Of a stretch of 64,000 bases of DNA, positions 24,725 to 32,609 are shown piece by piece; position 1 is the first letter of the stretch, and each line of letters opens with the position of its first letter. The stretch is from CATOSD01 sp034422735. Lineage in GTDB: Bacteria; Chloroflexota; Dehalococcoidia; Lucifugimonadales; CATOSD01. The notes beneath the pieces are model-generated. The model had not been told where the DNA came from, ran no database searches, and worked only from the letters and a program-made list of their open reading frames with translations. The stretch covers positions 28,963 through 92,962 of the forward strand of contig DAOUJL010000051.1 in assembly GCA_034422735.1 (NCBI GenBank), written 5' to 3'. Both the position numbers and the translations under genes were made by a program.

Positions 24725-25504
24725 ATGGCGGTGATAGAGTACGAGAAGAGAGGCAGGGTCGCCTACGTGACCATTAGCAGGCCGGAGGCGATGAATGCCC
24801 TCAACCGCGAGGTGCAGACCGGCCTCGCCGACGCTTGGCGAGAGGTGGAGTCGGACGATGACGTGTTCGCCGCCGTGCTGTCCGGCGCGGGCGGCCGGGC
24901 CTTCTCAGCAGGGGCTGACCTAAAGACGATGGAGACCGGCGACGACCGGGGCGAGCCGACGATCCCGGCACAGCGCGAGGACGGCACGCTGGGGCCGTCG
25001 GTCAAGGGCGTCAGCAAGCCGGTCGTGGCCGCCATCGACGGTTACTGCCTCGCGGGCGGCCTGGAGCTCGCGCTCGCCTGCGACATACGCATCGCCACGG
25101 AGCGCTCCCAGTTCGGCTGCCCGGAGGTGAAGTGGAACCTGCTGCACGGCTTTGGGGCGCAGGTAATGCCCTTCAGCGCTCACATGTCCAGCATGATGGA
25201 GCTGCTGCTCACCGGCGAGTTCATCGATGCCCAGGAGGCGAAGCGCATCGGGCTGGTTTCCCGCGTGGTCGAGGACGGCAAGCACCTGGAGGCGGCTGAG
25301 GAGCTGTGCGAGAAGATCTGCCGCAACGCGCCGCTCGCCATAAGGGTGACGAAAGAGCTGGCGTCGCTCAAGGTCAACCAGGGACTGCGCGACGGGATGC
25401 GCCTGTACGCCACGCTGGGACGACTGCTGAGGACGACCGACGACTCCAAGGAGGGGCCGCGGGCCTTCGCCGAGAAGCGCCAGCCCAGCTTCACGGGGAG
25501 GTAG
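24725..25504 (+). CDS. Enoyl-CoA hydratase/isomerase (crotonase) with both catalytic Glu
   Basis: 259 residues. SAGADLKTME (61-70) and CLAGGLELALACD (108-120) form the oxyanion hole. Glu134 (FGCPEVKW) and Glu159 (SMMELLLTG) match the two catalytic glutamates of enoyl-CoA hydratase, the latter with a one-residue gap. It probably hydrates the enoyl-CoA made by the dehydrogenases nearby. ATG 24725 has AGGAGG 6 nt upstream. It is the fourth gene of the catabolic operon; a dispersed repeat follows its stop codon. Confidence 0.94.
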   Translation: MAVIEYEKRGRVAYVTISRPEAMNALNREVQTGLADAWREVESDDDVFAAVLSGAGGRAFSAGADLKTMETGDDRGEPTIPAQREDGTLGPSVKGVSKPVVAAIDGYCLAGGLELALACDIRIATERSQFGCPEVKWNLLHGFGAQVMPFSAHMSSMMELLLTGEFIDAQEAKRIGLVSRVVEDGKHLEAAEELCEKICRNAPLAIRVTKELASLKVNQGLRDGMRLYATLGRLLRTTDDSKEGPRAFAEKRQPSFTGR

Positions 25505-25505
25505 C

Positions 25506-25545
25506 ACCCCCATCTTGACCTTCCCACTGCGAGGGGGAAGGGACT
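25506..25545. repeat. Dispersed palindromic repeat
   Basis: Unit ACCCCCATCTTGACC, then CTTCCC-loop-GGGGGAAGGGACT, starting 2 nt after the crotonase stop codon. Possible mRNA 3'-end hairpin. Confidence 0.75.
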
Positions 25546-25625
25546 TTGGGTTAGTACTCAGTCGTTGGACTGTAGCCGTAGCATGGACTCCGTGTTATCC
25601 TACTATCACTGACGGGAGGATGAAC

Positions 25626-25967
25626 ATGGTACGCGTTCCCAGTGTTAGAGAGCCGACGCACCCCGGCGATATGCTGCTTAAGGAGTTCCTCGCGCCGCTT
25701 GGGATGACCCAGCGCAATCTGGCGAATGCCATCCACGTGTCCTACCAGCGCGTCAACGAGGTTGTTCGCGGCCGCCGCGGGGTCACGCCCAGCACCGCCC
25801 TGCGGCTCTCCAGGTTGTTCGGCACGTCCCCGGACTTCTGGTTGAGCCTGCAGTTGCGGTGGGACCTGTACCACGTCCAGCGCGCCGAGGCAGACCTGTT
25901 GGAGAAAATTCAGCCACGGGAGGGGGAAGGGACATTGGCGCGCGCGGCGGAGGCGCCCCCACCCTGA
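25626..25967 (+). CDS. HigA-type HTH antitoxin/regulator without a toxin gene
   Basis: 113 residues. PTHPGDMLLKEFLAPLGMTQ is the characteristic HigA N-terminus, and the helix-turn-helix reads MTQRNLANAIHVSYQRVNEVVRGRRGVTPSTALRLSRLFG, followed by SPDFWLSLQLRWDL. These proteins bind operator DNA and neutralise a RelE-type toxin. No HigB-like gene is upstream or downstream, so it is an orphan, perhaps a plain repressor. ATG 25626 is preferred over ATG 25620 because GGGAGG lies 6 nt before it. The last 20 residues (REGEGTLARAAEAPPP) are encoded by dispersed-repeat DNA. Confidence 0.85.
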   Translation: MVRVPSVREPTHPGDMLLKEFLAPLGMTQRNLANAIHVSYQRVNEVVRGRRGVTPSTALRLSRLFGTSPDFWLSLQLRWDLYHVQRAEADLLEKIQPREGEGTLARAAEAPPP

Positions 25968-25993
25968 CCCTCCCCTGCGAGGGGGAAGGGAGA
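25955..25993. repeat. Dispersed palindromic repeat overlapping the end of the higA-like gene
   Basis: Unit GCCCCCACCCTGACC, then CTCCCC-loop-GGGGGAAGGG. It covers the stop codon of the higA-like gene (25965-25967) and ends 6 nt before the stop of the convergent hydrolase gene. A half-copy (GGGAGGGGGAAGGGAC) lies just upstream at 25918-25933, inside the coding sequence. Confidence 0.75.
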
Positions 25994-25998
25994 TCGGG

Positions 25999-26766
25999 TT
26001 ACAGGCTGTTCAGGAAGCGCTCGACCTCGAAGTTGAACACGTCCGGCCTCTCGAAGTAGACGGAATGGCCTGCGCTCGGCACGGGAAGCAGCTTTGCGCC
26101 GGGTATGTAGCCCGCGGCTTTCTCGATTATGTGCGGCGGCGTTATGTCGTCTTCCTCGCCCACGATGAACAGAGTCGGTGTTGTCACCTTCGCCAGGTCC
26201 GCGGCCATCGGCCCACCCGACAGGCCCTCCGTTCCGAAGGGCACGCGCGGCGGATTCGTCCTGGATATCTGGAGATACAGGTTCGCCAAGTTCGGGTTGC
26301 GCTCCTGGAAAGTCCGGCCCAGCGCCCTGACGCCGATCTCCTCAGTGGCGGCCTGCGCCTCCCGGAAGGCCGTGAACGCCTGCTGGAACTCCGGCTCGGC
26401 GACGCCGCCCGGCGTGTCCGCCATCACCAGGCTCTTCACTCGCTCCGGGTGTTCCACCGTCAGCCCCAGGCACGTCCATCCGCCCATTGACTGTGCCACC
26501 AGGTGCGCGCTGTCGATGCCCAGGTGGTCCAGCAGCGCGCGCAGGTCCTCCACGAACATCGACCTGCCGGGCGCTTCGGCGGTGTCCAGCGACCGCCCGA
26601 AACCGCGATGATCGATCGTGACGCAGCGGTAGCTCCGCGAGAAGTAGGGTATCTGCTGCCACCAGCTAAGCAGGTTCCCGCCCGCGCCGTGGCAGAACAC
26701 GATCGCGTCGCCCTCTCCGTACTCCTGGTAGTGCATCTCGATGCCGTTGATGTCCGCCTTCGACAC
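25999..26766 (-). CDS. Alpha/beta hydrolase
   Basis: 255 residues of the alpha/beta-hydrolase fold. HGAGGN (26-31) forms the oxyanion hole, DHRGFGRS follows, the nucleophile is Ser93 in AQSMGG, the acid is likely Asp in VGEEDDITPP, and His is in SAGHSVYFERP near the end. Family members cleave esters, lactones or enol-lactones (3-oxoadipate enol-lactonase type). Start GTG 26766 with CAGGAGGTG 5-7 nt upstream. It is transcribed away from the acyl-CoA dehydrogenases. The substrate is unknown. Confidence 0.92.
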   Translation of the reverse strand: MSKADINGIEMHYQEYGEGDAIVFCHGAGGNLLSWWQQIPYFSRSYRCVTIDHRGFGRSLDTAEAPGRSMFVEDLRALLDHLGIDSAHLVAQSMGGWTCLGLTVEHPERVKSLVMADTPGGVAEPEFQQAFTAFREAQAATEEIGVRALGRTFQERNPNLANLYLQISRTNPPRVPFGTEGLSGGPMAADLAKVTTPTLFIVGEEDDITPPHIIEKAAGYIPGAKLLPVPSAGHSVYFERPDVFNFEVERFLNSL

Positions 26767-26872
26767 TTGTCACCTCCTGTTTGTGTTCCCATACCGCGCC
26801 ATTCTATAGTGCGCGCCGCCCCTCAGTCGACCCCGGTCCGCGAAAGGAGCAATCCTCGGCGGTTGCGAGTCC

Positions 26873-26901
26873 TTGCCAAGCCAGCCTGCCTGAAATACAA
26901 T
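26873..26901 (+). promoter_or_regulatory. Promoter of the acyl-CoA dehydrogenase operon
   Basis: TTGCCA (26873-26878), 17-nt spacer, TACAAT (26896-26901). The first gene starts 60 nt downstream. Confidence 0.65.
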
Positions 26902-26961
26902 TGGCCTCGGCCGCGTCGCAAGGCGTCGAATGGCGGCCCACCAGCGCTGAGGAGGTCCCAC

Positions 26962-28194
26962 TTGGATTTCGAACCCAGGTATTCCGAAGAGCAGCAACAG
27001 TTCAGGACCGAGGTGCGGGAGTGGCTCGAACAGCACGTTCCCAAGGACCTCGCCAATCCTGCCGATTCCGCGAAGACGACTTATGAGGACTATCTCAAGT
27101 ACAGGGAGCTTGGCAGAAAGCTGGGCGACAAGGGCTGGCTCTGGGCCACCGCGCCGACGCAGTACGGCGGCGGCGGGCTGTCGATCGACCACGCCATCGT
27201 CATCGAGGAGGAACTGGACAGATACGACCTGTCCGTCCCGCCCTACTACGACAGCGGCGGACGCCTCGGCGGCGCGAGCATCCTGGTCTGGGGCAGCGAC
27301 GAACAGAAGGACCACTTCCTGCCGCCCATATTCAAGGGCGAAGTGCGCACCTGGCAGCTTCTCACCGAACCCGGTGCAGGCTCCGACCTGGCCGGCGTGA
27401 AGATCAGCGCCGTCCGCGACGGCGACGAGTACGTGATCAACGGCCAGAAGATATACGTGGGCAGCTCCAACGGCGCGGAGCAGTTCTGGATGATCACCTG
27501 CACCGACCCGGAGGGCGAGCGGCACCAGAACCTGAGCTGGTTCATCATTCCCGCCGACAGCCCCGGCATCACCGTCACGCCCATGGACCTGCTCATCGCC
27601 GGCGGCGAGGGCGGCGCGGGCACCGGCGTCAAGAACACCATCTTCTTCGACAACGTGCGTGTTCCCGCCTTCAATCTGATTGGAGGCGAGAACAACGGGT
27701 GGCGCGTCGCGACCACGCACCTCGAGCTCGAGCACGGCTCGGGCGGGACGATCCGTCGCAACCGGATAGTAGACCACCTCTTCGAGTACATGCGCGAGCT
27801 GAAGCGCGACGGCAAGCCCCTGCTGGAGGATCAGGACGCCCGCGACGCGCTGGCGGACTTCTACATCGAGGCGGAGATTTCCAGGCTCTTCGGGATGCGC
27901 AACTACTGGATGCGCCACTCGCACGTGCCCATGTCCTACGAGGGCCCGCAGTCGTCGTTCTATCGCAAGAACACCGGCCTGAAGATGGCGCAGCGCATAC
28001 TGGACATCGTGGGCCCCTACGCGCTCACCAACGATCCCAAGTGGGACCTGTCCGACGAGCACATGGAGGTCTACCAGCGCTCCAGTATCGTTGCCCTCCA
28101 TCCCGGCGGCACCACCGACATCCAGAAGGTGATCATGGCCAGGCGCATAGGCATCGGCCGCGAGGTCAAGGAGAAACAGGGAGCGCTAGCCTAA
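26962..28194 (+). CDS. Acyl-CoA dehydrogenase family protein (first of pair)
   Basis: FAD enzyme that introduces an alpha-beta double bond into acyl-CoA and passes electrons to ETF. The 410 residues show the N-terminal helical domain, the beta domain motif QLLTEPGAGSDLAGV, the INGQKIYVGSSN strand and a C-terminal four-helix domain ending in IQKVIMARRIG. The start is TTG 26962 with GAGGAGG 6 nt upstream; the frame runs open for another 450 nt upstream, but that part is unlike the family. The active-site base cannot be placed with certainty. It probably forms a heteromer or a sequential step with the next gene. Confidence 0.93.
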   Translation: MDFEPRYSEEQQQFRTEVREWLEQHVPKDLANPADSAKTTYEDYLKYRELGRKLGDKGWLWATAPTQYGGGGLSIDHAIVIEEELDRYDLSVPPYYDSGGRLGGASILVWGSDEQKDHFLPPIFKGEVRTWQLLTEPGAGSDLAGVKISAVRDGDEYVINGQKIYVGSSNGAEQFWMITCTDPEGERHQNLSWFIIPADSPGITVTPMDLLIAGGEGGAGTGVKNTIFFDNVRVPAFNLIGGENNGWRVATTHLELEHGSGGTIRRNRIVDHLFEYMRELKRDGKPLLEDQDARDALADFYIEAEISRLFGMRNYWMRHSHVPMSYEGPQSSFYRKNTGLKMAQRILDIVGPYALTNDPKWDLSDEHMEVYQRSSIVALHPGGTTDIQKVIMARRIGIGREVKEKQGALA

Positions 28195-28199
28195 GCAAG

Positions 28200-28239
28200 A
28201 GTCCCTTCCCCCTCGGAGGGGGAAGGTTAGGATGGGGGT
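28200..28239. repeat. Dispersed palindromic repeat, inverted orientation
   Basis: AGTCCCTTCCCC-loop-GGGGGAAGG then TTAGGATGGGGG; this is the reverse complement of the unit at 13113-13152. It sits between the two acyl-CoA dehydrogenase genes. Confidence 0.8.
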
Positions 28240-28250
28240 GACGACGCCAC

Positions 28251-29381
28251 ATGGACCTGTCGTTGAGCGAGTACCAACAGCAGTTGAAGAACACGGCGCG
28301 GGATTTCATGGAGCGCGAGTGCTCCAAGGAGACGCTGGTGGAGCTGGACGAATCGGAGACCGGCTACACCGACGTCATCTGGCAACGGGCCTCCGAAATC
28401 GGCTGGCTGGGAATGCTGGTGCCCGCCGAACACGGCGGCGCAGGCGGCTCGCTGACGGACGCCGCGGTCGTTTACGAGCAGCTCGGCAGCGGGCCGCTCT
28501 CCGGGCCGTTCTTCTCATCGGGCGTGCTTGGCGCGCTCATCGTGGAGGAGAGCGGAGACGACGAGCAGAAGGGTCGCTACCTGCCGGGAATCGCCAGCGG
28601 CCAGGACATCTTCACGCTCGCCATGACCGAGCCGAGCTACGGCTGGAAAGCCACGTCGATACAGATGCGCGCCGAGCGCGCCAACGGCGGCTACAAGTTG
28701 AACGGCGCCAAGCTGTTCGTTCACGACGCCGTCGCCGCCTCCAGGCTCATCTGCCCTGTCCGGACCCATGACTCCGACGATCCCGAGGACGGCGTCACGC
28801 TCGTCGTCGTGGACACCAGCGCGGCGGGCGTGTCCACGAGAAAGCTGTCGGGCTTCATGGGGTGGGTCGGCGAAGTCACCTTCGATGACGTCCAGGTGGA
28901 CGACTCCGCCGTGCTCGGGGAGGTTGGCGGCGGCTGGGGGCCGCTGCAGCGGGCCTTCCGCTGCGCAGCCCCGGTGCTGTGCGCCTACAAGGTGGGCGGC
29001 TCGCAGGCGGTGTTCGACATGTCGGTGGAGTACAGCCGCACACGGCGCCAGTTCGGCACGCCCATTGGCCGCTTCCAGCGCGTGCAGGACCACATAATCG
29101 GCATCGTCAACCACCTCGACGCCGCGCGGTGGACCACCTACGAGGCGCTCTGGAAGCTCGACTCCGGACGGCCCGCGTACACCAGCGTTCACATGGCGAA
29201 GGCCGTATCGAGCGAGGCTTACATGCAGGCGTGCAACGGCGCCCACGAGGTGCACGCCGGCCTGGGAGTGATGCGGGAGTACGGACTGACGCTGCACACC
29301 CGGATGTCGCGGACGCTTTACCACGTGCTCGGCGACCCGCTCCACCATCGCAGGCTGATGGTGGACACCCTCGACATTTAG
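28251..29381 (+). CDS. Acyl-CoA dehydrogenase family protein (second of pair)
   Basis: 376 residues. The N-terminus (LSLSEYQQQLKNTARDFMERE), GWLGMLVPAEHGGAGGS, TLAMTEPSYGW in place of the usual TEP.aGSD loop, and the C-terminal ACNGAHEVHAGLGVMREYGL are family features. The altered FAD/substrate loop suggests an unusual acyl group. ATG 28251, 56 nt after its partner; the repeat between them does not disrupt the operon. The 3' end overlaps the convergent peptidase gene by 4 nt. Electron transfer should go to the EtfBA encoded at 50-52 kb. Confidence 0.92.
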   Translation: MDLSLSEYQQQLKNTARDFMERECSKETLVELDESETGYTDVIWQRASEIGWLGMLVPAEHGGAGGSLTDAAVVYEQLGSGPLSGPFFSSGVLGALIVEESGDDEQKGRYLPGIASGQDIFTLAMTEPSYGWKATSIQMRAERANGGYKLNGAKLFVHDAVAASRLICPVRTHDSDDPEDGVTLVVVDTSAAGVSTRKLSGFMGWVGEVTFDDVQVDDSAVLGEVGGGWGPLQRAFRCAAPVLCAYKVGGSQAVFDMSVEYSRTRRQFGTPIGRFQRVQDHIIGIVNHLDAARWTTYEALWKLDSGRPAYTSVHMAKAVSSEAYMQACNGAHEVHAGLGVMREYGLTLHTRMSRTLYHVLGDPLHHRRLMVDTLDI

Positions 29382-30436
29382 CCTCGGGCGGCCAGCAGCA
29401 CGCTCAGCTTGTCTACGGGGATCTCGTCGCGCCTGTTGCCGTCGCGGCCCACCATGGTGTGGGCTCTCAGGATCGAGTTCACGATCGCCTCTTCGGTCGC
29501 CTCCACGGCGGCGCGGAACAGGGGCGTCAGCGCGGCGTCGTCGATGTCCGGCCGGTCGAACGAGTTCGAGAACGCGATCACGAAGTCGCCGCTGCCGTGG
29601 CTGGCTATGCCCCCTACCCTCGCAAGCCCCAGTCCGGCGCGCCTGGCGATGCGGCCGAGCTGGCGCGCCGTCACCGGGGCGTCGGTGCCCAGCACCATCA
29701 TGGTGGAACCGCCGCCATCGTCCGCAACGCCGGGCGGAAGTAGGTGGCGGCCCACCTCGACGCTGCCGATGCGAAGCTCGCGCGGGTCTCCCGTGTTCGT
29801 CAGCGTCAGCGCTCCAACCGTGTAAGTGGTGTCCAGTCCATCGCAGATGCGGGACGCGGTGCCGATTCCCGCCTTCCATCCGAAGCCGGTCATGCCTGTC
29901 CCGGCCCCCACGTTGCCTTCCTGCACGTTGGGAGTGTACGCGCCGGTTATAGCCTCGAGAACGTGACCGGGTTGGACGTGCCTGCCGATGATGTCGTTGA
30001 GGAAGCCGTCGTTGCACTCTCCCACGACGGGGTTGAAAGAGTAGACGCCGGGGTTCTCTGCCGCGAGATAGTCGACCATAGCGTCGGCGACTCTCCAGGT
30101 GCTCAGCGTGCCGGTCAGAGCAATGGGACTCTCGATTACACCGAGCTCCTGAATCTGTAGAAAACCGACCGCCTTGCCGAAACCGTTGAGCACATGTACC
30201 GCGGCGGTCACTTTCCTCCTGAACAGGCTCCGCTGGTGGGGCATGATGACCGTGACACCGGTGCGCACCGGTCCGCTGCCAATCCGCATGGGGCCGTCGC
30301 CTCTTATCAGTGTGGTGTGGCCCACCGCCACGCCCTCGACGTCGGTTATCGAGTTGTGCTCCCCCCGGGGGAGGATGCCAAGCTGCAACCCCAAGTCGGT
30401 CGCGCGAGGTCGAGAGCTTGAATTCCATCCAGTCAT
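29378..30436 (-). CDS. P1 family (DmpA/NylC-like) N-terminal nucleophile peptidase
   Basis: 352 residues. The ITDVEGVAVGHTTLIRG start, EGNVGAGTGMTGFGWKAGIGTAS and DGGGSTMMVLGTDAPV are typical of the DmpA/BapA/NylC family. The precursor cuts itself and the new N-terminal Ser or Thr becomes the nucleophile. By analogy the cut would be before Ser244 in GGGSTMM. Members release N-terminal residues or cleave beta-peptides and amides. ATG 30436 is used, with GGAG 8-10 nt upstream; the longer frame to 30583 crosses the promoter at 30469-30497. Confidence 0.92.
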   Translation of the reverse strand: MTGWNSSSRPRATDLGLQLGILPRGEHNSITDVEGVAVGHTTLIRGDGPMRIGSGPVRTGVTVIMPHQRSLFRRKVTAAVHVLNGFGKAVGFLQIQELGVIESPIALTGTLSTWRVADAMVDYLAAENPGVYSFNPVVGECNDGFLNDIIGRHVQPGHVLEAITGAYTPNVQEGNVGAGTGMTGFGWKAGIGTASRICDGLDTTYTVGALTLTNTGDPRELRIGSVEVGRHLLPPGVADDGGGSTMMVLGTDAPVTARQLGRIARRAGLGLARVGGIASHGSGDFVIAFSNSFDRPDIDDAALTPLFRAAVEATEEAIVNSILRAHTMVGRDGNRRDEIPVDKLSVLLAARG

Positions 30437-30468
30437 GCATTCGCTCCGATTCAGAAATTCGTTGACCG

Positions 30469-30497
30469 AGAATAGACCAAGTTCAGATCCGGCGCAA
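30469..30497 (-). promoter_or_regulatory. Promoter of the P1 peptidase gene
   Basis: Minus strand TTGCGC (30497-30492), 17-nt spacer, TATTCT (30474-30469). The ATG follows 33 nt after the -10 box. Confidence 0.6.
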
Positions 30498-30525
30498 GTG
30501 GTTAATCGCGCACGCTGGAGCAGAG

Positions 30526-31392
30526 CTAGGCGCTCGCGGCCAGCAGAATCAGACCGGCCATGGCCGCCGCCAGGCCGACCCACTGGTTGGGTGCGATCCT
30601 CTCTCGGAAGAACACCAGCCCTCCCAGCATCGGCAGCGCCGGGTATATCGTGGCCGACGCGGCGACTATGGAGATCACGCCCACCTCGGCTCCGCGGGCG
30701 AACGCGAAGAGGCCGAGCGTCTCGAGCGCCGCGATGAACAGCGCGCCTGCCAGCAGCCTCGGGCTAAGCGACCGCCAGGGCGAGGTCCGGGTTACCACCA
30801 GCGCCGGCGCCACCAGGACGAGCGTCATTATGCGCGTAAGGTAGATTGGCAGGAACCAGCCCAGTTCCCGCGAGGCGAGGCTTATCAGGTATTGCCAGCT
30901 TCCGAGGCATATCATCGCGACTATGCCGAACAGGACTCCCTGCCCGACCAGTTCCCGGCTGGACCTAAGGTTGCGCAAGTCCACCGACACCAGCGCCACA
31001 CCGCCTATCACCGCGGGCATGGCGGCGAGTTGCAGGCCGTTGAGCCGCTCTCCAGCCAGCGCGACCGCCAGCAGGATGACCACCACCGCGTTCGCGCCGA
31101 TTATCGGAGTGACGATGGCAATGGGACCGAGCTGGAGCGAGCGGTAGAAGAAGATGTAGGTCCCGAACGCCAGGACTGAGATGCCTGCCATCTCCGCCCA
31201 CTGCGTCGCGCTCACACCGCCAATGCCGGCGGCGAAAGGCAGGTAGGCCGATGCGAGCACGACAGAGCCGACGTGTACCCAGAACACGGTCGGCAGCCCA
31301 CCGATGCGCCGTGTTATCAGGGCGGCGGCGAAATCGGACGCTCCCCAACCCAATGCCGCAAGCAGGCCAAATGCGAGACTCTCGATAACCAC
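30526..31392 (-). CDS. EamA/DMT-family transporter
   Basis: 288 residues with about ten membrane segments in two EamA halves (starting SLAFGLLAALGWGASDF and VGQGVLFGIVAMICLGSW). Each half ends in a GERLNGLQLAA or RERIAPNQWVGLAA-type helix, characteristic of drug/metabolite transporters. It probably exports a small metabolite across the inner membrane. GTG 31392. It follows the site-2 protease gene by 12 nt, so they are likely co-transcribed. Confidence 0.9.
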   Translation of the reverse strand: MVIESLAFGLLAALGWGASDFAAALITRRIGGLPTVFWVHVGSVVLASAYLPFAAGIGGVSATQWAEMAGISVLAFGTYIFFYRSLQLGPIAIVTPIIGANAVVVILLAVALAGERLNGLQLAAMPAVIGGVALVSVDLRNLRSSRELVGQGVLFGIVAMICLGSWQYLISLASRELGWFLPIYLTRIMTLVLVAPALVVTRTSPWRSLSPRLLAGALFIAALETLGLFAFARGAEVGVISIVAASATIYPALPMLGGLVFFRERIAPNQWVGLAAAMAGLILLAASA

Positions 31393-31404
31393 GCGCCGGA
31401 CGTG

Positions 31405-32580
31405 CTAGCGCGGGCCGGCGTCTGAGCCGGGGCCGTGCAGAAGTCGCAGGACGTCTGAGGTCGAGAGGCTGCCTACCAGGCGTCCCTCGTCGACCACCGG
31501 AATCTCGCCGTCCGGCAGGCTCGTCAGCAGTTCCACGGCATCATCCAGGTCGTCGTCGGGGCGAACTGCGGGCAGAGGCACCGGTCTCATGGCGTCGCGA
31601 ACGGGCACGGCGCGCCAGAGCGTCGTCGGAACCGAGGAGGCGTCAACTCCGGCGAGCGTTCCGAGTAGCCAGTCGCCCTCGCATACGAACAGCACCTGCC
31701 GTCCCGAGGGAAGCAGTCGGTGATGTACGGCCTCGAACAGCGACATGTCCGGCGGAGTCACCGCCGGACTGCTCCACATCGCAAAGGACACGCGCGGCGC
31801 GTCCGCCTGTCCCGTGCCCTCCGGTCTGCGGGCGGAGGACGCCGCGGCCGCGAACAGGAACAGGCCCACGAGCACGAGCAGCAGCCCGCCCGGGTTGCCC
31901 TGCAACACCCGGAACGCTCCCCAGGCGGCGAACGCAATGCCGAATAGCTGGCCTCCCCAGGCCGCCACGACGGTTGCGCGCCGGGCGTTGCCGCTCACTG
32001 CCCAGACTATCGAGCGCAGGATTCTCCCGCCATCCATGGGGTAGGCCGGCACCAGGTTGAACAGGGCCAGCACCAGGTTAACCACCGCCAGGTAGACCAG
32101 TATGCCCTGCAGCGGCGATCTCCAGTCGCTGACGGGCTGGAGCGCCAACCAGAACAGCCCGGCCAGCACAATGCTCGTCGCCGGGCCTACCGACGCGATC
32201 AAGAACTCCTCCAGTGCCGTGCGCGGCTCAGATCGCAGCCGGCTGATTCCGCCCAGCAGAAACAGCGTGATGCCCTGCACCTCGATCCCCCGCCGCCTCG
32301 CGACCAGGGAATGCGCGAACTCGTGCGCCAACACCGATGCGAACAGCAGCAGCGCTGCGGCCAGAGCAGTCATCCAGTACTGCGCGCCGCTCCAGCCCCA
32401 GTAGAGCGAGGGGTAGAACTGCGTCGCCAGACTCCATGTCACCAGGCCGAGCAACAGGAACCACGAGTAGTGGAGCCCCACGCGGATGCCCGAGATGGTA
32501 GCGACGTTGATCGTGGAGCCTCGCACCATGGGCCCAAGCAGGAAACGCTGCGCCGCCGTGCCTAAACGTCTCAAAAGCAC
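31405..32580 (-). CDS. Site-2 protease (M50) with C-terminal CBS pair
   Basis: Membrane zinc metalloprotease of 391 residues. Zinc ligands are in VLAHEFAHSLV (HExxH) and the distal Asp is in NLVPAYPMDGGR. The C-terminal 130 residues contain two CBS-type modules (AVTPPDMSLFEAVHHRLLP and VPVRDAMRPVPLPAV..DGEIPVVDEGRLVGSLS), which often sense nucleotides. It cuts within membranes, often to release regulators. GTG 32580 gives the longest form; ATG 32529 (MVRGSTINVATISGIRVG) matches family N-termini better, and neither has a good RBS. Confidence 0.92.
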   Translation of the reverse strand: MLLRRLGTAAQRFLLGPMVRGSTINVATISGIRVGLHYSWFLLLGLVTWSLATQFYPSLYWGWSGAQYWMTALAAALLLFASVLAHEFAHSLVARRRGIEVQGITLFLLGGISRLRSEPRTALEEFLIASVGPATSIVLAGLFWLALQPVSDWRSPLQGILVYLAVVNLVLALFNLVPAYPMDGGRILRSIVWAVSGNARRATVVAAWGGQLFGIAFAAWGAFRVLQGNPGGLLLVLVGLFLFAAAASSARRPEGTGQADAPRVSFAMWSSPAVTPPDMSLFEAVHHRLLPSGRQVLFVCEGDWLLGTLAGVDASSVPTTLWRAVPVRDAMRPVPLPAVRPDDDLDDAVELLTSLPDGEIPVVDEGRLVGSLSTSDVLRLLHGPGSDAGPR

Positions 32581-32609
32581 TGGGCGAATCTGTCGGCCGG
32601 TGGGGGCCG

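Noticed and set aside
25515..25967. Complete HigBA toxin-antitoxin system
   Set aside because: Only the antitoxin-like gene is present; the sequence on both sides codes for a crotonase and a hydrolase, with no RelE-like frame.
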